Assembly (NCBI GenBank): GCA_025965495.1 | Contig: JAOPWW010000021.1 | Coordinates: 1-5,865 of the forward strand | DNA from: Frankiales bacterium | GTDB taxonomy: Bacteria > Actinomycetota > Actinomycetes > Mycobacteriales > SCTD01 | Length of the DNA stretch: 5,865 bases | Reading direction: 5' to 3' | Shown here: piece by piece, positions 1 to 4,571 of the stretch | How positions within the stretch are numbered: the first letter of the stretch is position 1 | How the letters are laid out: every line of letters starts with the position of its first letter | Notes under the pieces: generated by a model | Told to the model about the DNA's origin: nothing | Database searches by the model: none | Seen by the model: the letters and a program-made list of their open reading frames with translations, nothing else | Program-made: the position numbers and the translations under genes

Positions 1-120
1 GGCGGTGGGCACGACCTTCACGTCGTGGCCGGTCTCGGTCAGCTGCCGCAGCAGCTCGCACGCCTTGTAGGCGGCGATCCCCCCGGCGACGCCCAGGACG
101 ACGCGGGGGCGGTTGCCCAC
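1..120 (-). CDS. coaBC: CoaBC, N-terminal 40 residues (partial, runs off left edge)
   Basis: This is the start of the bifunctional phosphopantothenoylcysteine decarboxylase / phosphopantothenate-cysteine ligase, a cytoplasmic flavoprotein carrying out two consecutive steps of coenzyme A synthesis. Only the first 40 residues of the N-terminal CoaC (flavin, decarboxylase) domain are visible. They include the family's opening strand and glycine-rich turn, VVLGVAGGIAAYKACELLRQL (residues 7-27), which begins the FMN-binding Rossmann-like fold. The GTG start at 120-118 lies one base after the rpoZ stop, and the next residues match where the family normally begins. No clear Shine-Dalgarno sequence is seen, so translation is probably coupled to rpoZ. 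Its place after gmk and rpoZ is the usual actinobacterial order. The ligase half and stop codon lie outside the window. Confidence 0.93.
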   Translation of the reverse strand, partial: MGNRPRVVLGVAGGIAAYKACELLRQLTETGHDVKVVPTA

Positions 121-121
121 G

Positions 122-397
122 TCAGACGGCGGCGTCGTCCGGCGTCTGCTCGTGGGACAGCAGACCGGCGTTGATCTCGCGCAGCGCGATGGACAGGGGC
201 TTCTCCTGCACGCCGGTCTCGACCAGCGGGCCGACGTACTCGAGCTGGCCCTCGCCGAGCTGCGAGTAGTAGGCGTTGATCTGGCGCGCGCGCTTGGCGG
301 CGTAGATGACCAGCGAGTACTTCGAGTCGGTGGCGGCGAGCAGCTCGTCGATCGGGGGGTTGGTGATGCCGATCGGGTTGGCGACGGTGCCTGCCAC
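122..397 (-). CDS. rpoZ: DNA-directed RNA polymerase subunit omega
   Basis: This 91-residue protein is the omega subunit, a small core RNA polymerase component that helps fold and hold the beta' subunit. The highly conserved actinobacterial omega sequence is present almost throughout: GITNPPIDELLAATDSKY at residues 10-27, then the helix with YAAKRARQINAYY, then EKPLSIALREINAGLL near residues 65-79. Length is normal for the group. The start is GTG (397-395), preceded by GAGGAG at 402-407 with a 4-nt gap. The gene begins 37 nt after gmk and ends 1 nt before coaBC, consistent with one transcript. Nothing is missing or unusual; a longer N-terminus is not needed by family comparison. Confidence 0.97.
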   Translation of the reverse strand: MAGTVANPIGITNPPIDELLAATDSKYSLVIYAAKRARQINAYYSQLGEGQLEYVGPLVETGVQEKPLSIALREINAGLLSHEQTPDDAAV

Positions 398-401
398 GGT
401 G

Positions 402-407
402 CTCCTC
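402..407 (-). promoter_or_regulatory. Ribosome binding site of rpoZ
   Basis: GAGGAG on the minus strand lies 4 nt before the GTG at 397-395. It fixes the start of rpoZ within the 37-nt gmk-rpoZ gap. Confidence 0.7.
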
Positions 408-435
408 GTTGTACTTGGCGTCAGGGTGCTCGACT

Positions 436-1005
436 TCAGGTGATCTTCATCAACTCTACCAGCCGGTCGGCCGCGTGCTCGAGGTCGTCGTTGACGACCG
501 CGACGTCGAACTCGGGCTCGGCCGCCATCTCGGTCATCGCCAGCTGCAGCCGCTCGAGCACCCGCTCGGGGGCCTCGGTCCCCCGGCCCTTGAGCCGCCG
601 GGTCAGCTCCTCGAAGCTCGGCGGCTTGAGGAACACCAGCTGGGCCTCGGGCATGCTCTGCCGCACCTGCCGCGCCCCCTGGAGCTCGATCTCCAGCAGC
701 GCCGGACGCCCGGCCGCGAGCTGCTCCTGCACCGGCGCCCGGGGCGTCCCGTAGGAGTTGCCGGCGTAGGAGGCGTGCTCCAGCAGGTCGCCCCGCTCGG
801 CCATCGCGGCGAACTCCTCGGGCGACACGAAGTGGTACTGCACCCCGTCGGTCTCCCCCGGCCGCGGCGACCGGGTCGTCACGCTGACGGACAGCCAGAC
901 GTCGGGGTGCCGCCGCCGGACGACCGCGATCACGCTGCCCTTGCCGACCCCGGAGGGACCCGACAGCACGGTCAGACGGGCCGCGCCGTCGCTCGCGGAG
1001 CTCAA
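436..1005 (-). CDS. gmk: Guanylate kinase
   Basis: This 189-residue cytoplasmic enzyme phosphorylates GMP to GDP with ATP, feeding the GTP pool. The P-loop GPSGVGKGS is at residues 16-24. The GMP-binding region follows, with SVTTRSPRPGE (41-51), VQYHF (56-60) and the YAGNSYGTP segment (80-88). The EIELQGARQV strand-helix (105-114) and the Arg-rich lid RRLKGRGTE (136-144) complete the family pattern. Length is typical. The start is TTG at 1005-1003, overlapping the mihF stop as TTGA; no later ATG, GTG or TTG precedes the P-loop, so this start is forced. GGAG at 1017-1020 is 11 nt upstream, longer than ideal, so coupling to mihF translation is likely. The next gene, rpoZ, follows after 37 nt. 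Confidence 0.97.
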   Translation of the reverse strand: MSSASDGAARLTVLSGPSGVGKGSVIAVVRRRHPDVWLSVSVTTRSPRPGETDGVQYHFVSPEEFAAMAERGDLLEHASYAGNSYGTPRAPVQEQLAAGRPALLEIELQGARQVRQSMPEAQLVFLKPPSFEELTRRLKGRGTEAPERVLERLQLAMTEMAAEPEFDVAVVNDDLEHAADRLVELMKIT

Positions 1006-1319
1006 GAGCCGCCGAACTCCCGCTGCAGGGCCTCGCGCTGCTTGACGCCGAGCCCGCGGACGCGGCGCGACGGGCTGATCTCCAGGCGCTCCATGATCTG
1101 CTGCGCCCGGACCTTGCCGACGCCGGGCATCGACTCGAGCACCGCCACGACCTTCATCTTCCCGACGACGTCGTCGGTGGCGCCGTCGGCGAGGACGTCG
1201 GACAGGCTGGTGCCGCTGGACTTCAGGAGCACCTTCAGGGCGGCCCGGGCGCGCCGCGCCTCGGCAGCCTTCTCCAGGGCGGCGGCCCGCTGCTCGGGAG
1301 TCAGGGTCGGCAGGGGCAC
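1002..1319 (-). CDS. mihF: Actinobacterial integration host factor mIHF
   Basis: This 105-residue protein is the actinobacterial nucleoid-associated protein mIHF, a basic DNA-binding protein unrelated to E. coli IHF. In mycobacteria and Streptomyces it shapes DNA and affects replication, transcription and development. The family N-terminus PLPTLTPEQRAAALEKAAEARRARA is at residues 2-26. The helix-two-turn-helix DNA-binding part covers about residues 60-85, with MPGVGKVRAQQIMERL at 64-79. The basic C-terminal segment RRVRGLGVKQREALQREF is at 85-102. The start is GTG (1319-1317) with GAGGA at 1326-1330, 6 nt upstream. This gives exactly the usual family length; an open frame continues upstream to 1607 but is Arg/Gly/Pro-rich noise. 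Its stop overlaps the gmk start. It is probably the first gene of the mihF-gmk-rpoZ-coaBC group, with its own promoter. Confidence 0.95.
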   Translation of the reverse strand: MPLPTLTPEQRAAALEKAAEARRARAALKVLLKSSGTSLSDVLADGATDDVVGKMKVVAVLESMPGVGKVRAQQIMERLEISPSRRVRGLGVKQREALQREFGGS

Positions 1320-1325
1320 GCGGAG

Positions 1326-1330
1326 TCCTC
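1326..1330 (-). promoter_or_regulatory. Ribosome binding site of mihF
   Basis: GAGGA on the minus strand lies 6 nt before the GTG at 1319-1317. It supports that start over the longer open frame extending to 1607. Confidence 0.7.
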
Positions 1331-1368
1331 TCACGGTCGGCACACCCGCGCGGACGGCGGACCCGGCG

Positions 1369-1398
1369 AACCTAGTGGGGGACGGCGTCCGGGAGCAA
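1369..1398 (-). promoter_or_regulatory. Candidate housekeeping promoter for mihF-gmk-rpoZ-coaBC
   Basis: On the minus strand a -35 element TTGCTC (1398-1393) and a -10 element TAGGTT (1374-1369) are separated by 18 nt. This resembles the actinobacterial principal-sigma (HrdB/SigA) pattern TTGACN ... TANNNT. Transcription would start about 7 nt beyond the -10 element, giving an untranslated leader of roughly 40 nt before the mihF GTG. The position fits a gene group cut off from the pyr operon by the intervening plus-strand gene. The call is motif-based only; the -35 match is 4 of 6. Confidence 0.5.
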
Positions 1399-1537
1399 CG
1401 CCAGGGGCTGCTCACCCTCAAGTCCCGGGCCGGTCCGCCGAAGCACGACAGGAGCCGGGCGACCGGTGACCGCGGGCGACCGCGCCTCCGGCCGGGGCGC
1501 GGCCCCCTCCCCTGGGCGTGCGCGCCCCCGACCGCGT

Positions 1538-1541
1538 GGAG
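1538..1541 (+). promoter_or_regulatory. Ribosome binding site deciding the GGDEF-EAL start
   Basis: GGAG lies 5 nt before the GTG at 1547. The spacing is better than that of the alternative AGGAG (1450-1454), which stands 11 nt before the GTG at 1466. Confidence 0.55.
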
Positions 1542-1546
1542 CGTCC

Positions 1547-3874
1547 GTGCCGCACGTCGTCGCGACCCGCGTCCGCCCGGTGCTCGCCGTCGCCGTGCTG
1601 GCCGCACTGGCCGCGGTCGGGAACCTCGCCCCCGGGACCGGCTCCCTGCGCGAGCGGGTCTTCGACGCCGCCTTCGTCGTGCTGCCCGCCGTCGCCGCGG
1701 TGTCCTGCCTGCGCGCCTCCCGTCGAGACACCGCCGGCGCGGTCTCCTGGCGCCTGCTGACGGCCGGTTGCCTGGCCTGGGGCGCGGGCAGCGTCGTGTG
1801 GGGCTACGAGCAGCTGGTGCTCGGCGACGCCGCGCCGTTCCCCTCCCTCGCCGACGCCGGGTACCTGTGCTGGCCGCTGCTGGTCGTCCCCGCCCTGCTC
1901 CGGCTCCCGGGCGTGCCGGTGCGGCGCGCCGGCCGGGTCCGCCTGCTGTTGGACGGCGTCGTCGTGGCGTCGTCGTTCCTCGTGGTCGCCTGGCTGGGGG
2001 CGCTCGGCAACCTGTCCCGCAGCGACGGAGGCAGGGTCGCGACGACCGTCGCGCTGGCCTTCCCGGTGCTGGACGTGCTCGTCGGCTCGGTCGTCGTGGT
2101 CGTCGTCGAGCGGCTGCGGCGCGGCCTGACCGACCGGCGGGTGCTCGTGGCCCTGGCGGTCGCGGGGGTCTCCGGCGCGGACGCGCTCTACTCGCTCCTG
2201 GCCGGCCGGGACGCCTACGTGGTCGGCGGCCCGTGCGACCTGCTCTACAGCGCCTCGTTCCTGCTCCTGGCCGTCGTCGCCGCCGCCCCGTCAGCGGTCC
2301 CCGGCAGCGCCGTGCGGGAGGCCCGGGGGCGCCTGCTGCCCGGCGTGCCCGCCCTGGTCGCCGGCGCAGCCCTGCTGCTGTCCGGCCGGCTCGTCGACGG
2401 CCTCGGCGCCTTCCTGACCGCGCTCTCCCTGGTCCTCGTCGTCGCCCTCGTCGCCCGCCAGCAGCTCCTGAGCCTGGAGAACGACGCGCTGTCGCAGTCG
2501 CTGGAGGCCAAGGTCGTCGCCCGGACCGCCGAGCTCGCCGCGGCCCAGCGGCGCACCGGGCTCGACCCGCTCACCGGACTGCCGAACCGCGGTGCGTTCG
2601 CGGACGCGCTGCAGCGCGCCGTCGGCGACCCGGGACCCGGCGGCCTGGTCGCCGTCGTGCTCCTGGACCTCGACGGCTTCAAGCAGGTCAACGACGGCTT
2701 CGGCCACGACGCCGGCGACGTCCTGCTGGTCGCCGTCGCGCAGCGCCTGCGCAGCTGCCTGCGCGAGGACGCGCTGCTGGCCCGCCTCGGCGGCGACGAG
2801 TTCGCGGTCATGCTGCGCCACCCGGAGGCCCACGAGGTCGTGCGGGGCGTCGCCGACCGGCTCGTCGCCGCGCTGGCCCGCCCCCTGCGCCTGGACGCGG
2901 TCGAGGTCGTGCTGGGCGCGAGCGCGGGGACCGTCGTCGCCGACCGCTGCGACAGCACGGCCCACCACCTGCTGCGCGACGCCGACACCGCCATGTACGC
3001 CGCGAAGGACGGCGGCCGCGGGCAGGTGCGGGCCTTCGACGCCGCCATGCACGCCGCCGTCCGCGACCGGCTGCTGCTCGAGTCCGACCTGCGCGAGGCG
3101 CTGTCCGCCGGCCAGCTCGAGGTGCACTACCAGCCCGTCGTCGACCTCGTCGCCGACCGCGTCTCGGGGTTCGAGGCGCTCGCCCGCTGGACCTCCCCGG
3201 TCCGCGGACCGGTCTCGCCGGTCGACTTCATCCCGGCGGCCGAGCGCAGCGGCCTCGTCGTCGAGCTCGAGCGCCACGTGCTGGAGGCGGCGTGCGCGCA
3301 GGTCGCCCTGTGGCGCCGCACCTCCCCCGCCCTCACCGTCGCCGTGAACGTGAGTGCCCGGCACCTGTCGGAGCCCGCGTTCCTGGCGACCGTCCTCGAG
3401 GCGCTCGCACGCCACGGCCTGCCGCCGGCGGCGCTCGTCGTCGAGGTCACCGAGAGCCTGCTGTTCCACGACGACGACGACGTCAAGGCCGTCCTCGGAC
3501 GGCTGCACACCGCCGGGGTCGGGCTGGCCCTGGACGACTTCGGCACGGGGTACTCGTCCCTGTCGCGCCTGGCGTCCTACCCCTTCGACACCCTCAAGAT
3601 CGACCGGGCGTTCGTCAGCAGCCTCGACGACGGCCGCCCCGGGTCGCCCGTGCTGGTCGCCGCGCTCGCCATGGCCCAGGGGCTCGGCATGACCGTGGTG
3701 GCCGAGGGCGTCGAGACCGAGCCGCAGCTGGACTTCCTGGTCGCCCACGGCGGCGGCTCGGCGCAGGGGTACCTGCTGTCGCGACCCGGCCCGGCCGCCG
3801 TCGTCGGGGCCACCATCGGGCGGGCACTGCTGCCCGTGCCGCGGACCCCGGTCGAGCTGCCGGGCCCGCGCTAG
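1547..3874 (+). CDS. Multi-pass membrane GGDEF-EAL protein (diguanylate cyclase/phosphodiesterase)
   Basis: This 775-residue protein likely makes and/or breaks down cyclic di-GMP at the inner face of the membrane. About ten hydrophobic segments are seen, near residues 10-25, 39-55, 69-91, 104-118, 133-153, 164-187, 198-219, 231-246, 264-279 and 285-303. A charged helix at 304-335, probably a coiled-coil signalling linker, leads into the GGDEF domain (about 338-496). That domain has DPLTGLPNR at 340-348, DLDGFKQVND at 374-383 and an intact GGDEF at 415-419; the RxxD product-inhibition site is not conserved. The EAL domain (about 510-760) keeps the expected metal and catalytic residues: EAL 543-545, Asn601 in NVS, Glu633 in EVTES, Asp663-Asp664 in DDFGTG, Lys684 in KID, Glu720 in AEGVE and Gln740 in QGY. 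Both halves could therefore be active. The N-terminal membrane part has PSLAD at 99-103, which I recall from other actinobacterial GGDEF-EAL proteins; I cannot name its ligand. The start at 1547 is preferred for its ribosome binding site and codon use; a GTG at 1466 would add 27 residues. It is transcribed alone, convergent with pyrF. Confidence 0.93.
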   Translation: MPHVVATRVRPVLAVAVLAALAAVGNLAPGTGSLRERVFDAAFVVLPAVAAVSCLRASRRDTAGAVSWRLLTAGCLAWGAGSVVWGYEQLVLGDAAPFPSLADAGYLCWPLLVVPALLRLPGVPVRRAGRVRLLLDGVVVASSFLVVAWLGALGNLSRSDGGRVATTVALAFPVLDVLVGSVVVVVVERLRRGLTDRRVLVALAVAGVSGADALYSLLAGRDAYVVGGPCDLLYSASFLLLAVVAAAPSAVPGSAVREARGRLLPGVPALVAGAALLLSGRLVDGLGAFLTALSLVLVVALVARQQLLSLENDALSQSLEAKVVARTAELAAAQRRTGLDPLTGLPNRGAFADALQRAVGDPGPGGLVAVVLLDLDGFKQVNDGFGHDAGDVLLVAVAQRLRSCLREDALLARLGGDEFAVMLRHPEAHEVVRGVADRLVAALARPLRLDAVEVVLGASAGTVVADRCDSTAHHLLRDADTAMYAAKDGGRGQVRAFDAAMHAAVRDRLLLESDLREALSAGQLEVHYQPVVDLVADRVSGFEALARWTSPVRGPVSPVDFIPAAERSGLVVELERHVLEAACAQVALWRRTSPALTVAVNVSARHLSEPAFLATVLEALARHGLPPAALVVEVTESLLFHDDDDVKAVLGRLHTAGVGLALDDFGTGYSSLSRLASYPFDTLKIDRAFVSSLDDGRPGSPVLVAALAMAQGLGMTVVAEGVETEPQLDFLVAHGGGSAQGYLLSRPGPAAVVGATIGRALLPVPRTPVELPGPR

Positions 3875-3888
3875 GTCGCGGGTCCCGG
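3860..3888. terminator. Hairpin between convergent GGDEF-EAL and pyrF genes, likely bidirectional terminator
   Basis: Bases 3860-3870 pair with 3877-3888 in an 11-bp, all-G/C stem with one bulged T at 3883 and the loop CTAGGT (3871-3876). The TAG stop codon of the GGDEF-EAL gene (3872-3874) sits in the loop. There is no T-tract on either strand, as in many actinobacterial hairpin terminators. The position, across a 25-nt gap between convergent genes, fits termination from both sides. In such GC-rich DNA a chance stem is possible, but a length of 11 bp exactly at the gene end is notable. Confidence 0.6.
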
Positions 3889-3899
3889 GGCCGTCTGCG

Positions 3900-4571
3900 T
3901 CAGAGGCTCGCGGCCAGGTCTCGAGCGGCGTCGCCGGGGTCGGCCGCACCGGTGATCGGCCGGCCCACGACGAGCAGGTCCGCGCCGTCGGCGAGGGCCT
4001 GCTGCGGCGTGGCCACGCGGGCCTGGTCGGCGACGGCCGAGCCGGCGGGCCGGACCCCGGGGGTCACGAGGACCACGTCCGGACCGACGACGGAGCGCAC
4101 GAGCGCGACCTCCTGGGGCGAGCAGACGAGCGCGCCGGCTCCGGCCTCGACGGCCAGCACGGCCAGACGGCGGACGGCGTCGGCGGGCGGGCCGACCAGC
4201 CCGACGGCCTCCAGGTGCGCGGCGGTGAGGCTCGTCAGGACCGTGATCGCCGTGATGGTGACGTCGGGAGCCGCCTCGACGGCCGCCCGGACCATGTCCG
4301 CTCCGCCGGCGGCGTGCACCGTGAGGAACCGCGGCCGCAGGCGGGCGACCGCCCGGGCCGCCCCCGCCACCGTGTTGGGGATGTCGTGCAGCTTGAGGTC
4401 GGGGAACACGTCGCGGTCGTGGCGGACCTCGTCGACGATCCCGGGGCCGGTCGCGCAGAACAGCTCGAGACCGACCTTGAGCACCTGGACGTGCGGGGCG
4501 ACCGCGGCGGCCCAGCGGACCGCGGTGGCGGCGTCGGGGGCGTCCAGGGCGACGGCGACGGGGGCGGTCAC
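3900..4571 (-). CDS. pyrF: Orotidine 5'-phosphate decarboxylase, type 1
   Basis: This 223-residue cytoplasmic enzyme decarboxylates OMP to UMP, the last step of de novo pyrimidine synthesis. Family landmarks appear in order: substrate-binding Asp10 in VALDAP, Lys32 in LKVGLELF, the catalytic DLKLHDIPNT (58-67, with Asp58, Lys60 and Asp63), VHAAGG (85-90), VLTS (111-114), TPGVRP (170-175) and phosphate-binding VVGRPITGA (201-209). Length and motifs fit the short type-1 enzyme of E. coli and Bacillus, not the roughly 275-residue type-2 enzyme of Streptomyces and Mycobacterium. The start is GTG (4571-4569), overlapping the pyrD stop as GTGA. There is no strong Shine-Dalgarno sequence, so translational coupling to pyrD is likely. 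The frame runs on upstream to 4916, but that part lies inside pyrD and is not family-like. Confidence 0.95.
   Translation of the reverse strand: MTAPVAVALDAPDAATAVRWAAAVAPHVQVLKVGLELFCATGPGIVDEVRHDRDVFPDLKLHDIPNTVAGAARAVARLRPRFLTVHAAGGADMVRAAVEAAPDVTITAITVLTSLTAAHLEAVGLVGPPADAVRRLAVLAVEAGAGALVCSPQEVALVRSVVGPDVVLVTPGVRPAGSAVADQARVATPQQALADGADLLVVGRPITGAADPGDAARDLAASL

Larger units (their letters stand above)
1320..1546. other. Divergent intergenic region between mihF and the GGDEF-EAL gene
   Basis: This 227-nt gap lies between two divergent genes. The mihF half carries the mihF ribosome binding site and the candidate mihF promoter. In the half nearer the GGDEF-EAL gene I find no convincing plus-strand -35/-10 pair. 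The last 80 nt could be coding if the GGDEF-EAL gene started at the GTG at 1466 (AGGAG at 1450-1454, 11 nt upstream). That stretch uses several A/T-ending codons (CCT, CGT, CGA, CGT, GGA) and encodes Arg/Gly/Pro-rich sequence unlike the gene proper, so I treat it as leader. Confidence 0.6.

Noticed and set aside
453..458. TAGAGT on the minus strand near the end of gmk as a -10 element for a separate rpoZ promoter.
   Set aside because: No acceptable -35 element is found 16-19 nt upstream, and the tight gene spacing already explains rpoZ expression.
1320..1607. A longer mIHF protein extending upstream of the GTG at 1319.
   Set aside because: The family N-terminus (PLPTLTPEQR) begins directly after the GTG at 1319, a ribosome binding site precedes it, and the upstream translation is Arg/Gly/Pro-rich noise crossing the candidate promoter.
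3468..3483. A run of GAC repeats in the GGDEF-EAL gene, considered as a slippage-prone simple repeat.
   Set aside because: It is only five GAC units, encoding an acidic loop (HDDDDD) just after the EVTES motif, and is in frame with an intact domain. A unit change would not shift the frame.
2291..3949. A 552-codon open frame antisense to the GGDEF-EAL gene, extending into the pyrF end.
   Set aside because: It mirrors the codon bias of the real gene on the other strand, shows no recognisable domain, and begins within the convergent gene boundary without a ribosome binding site that I can support.
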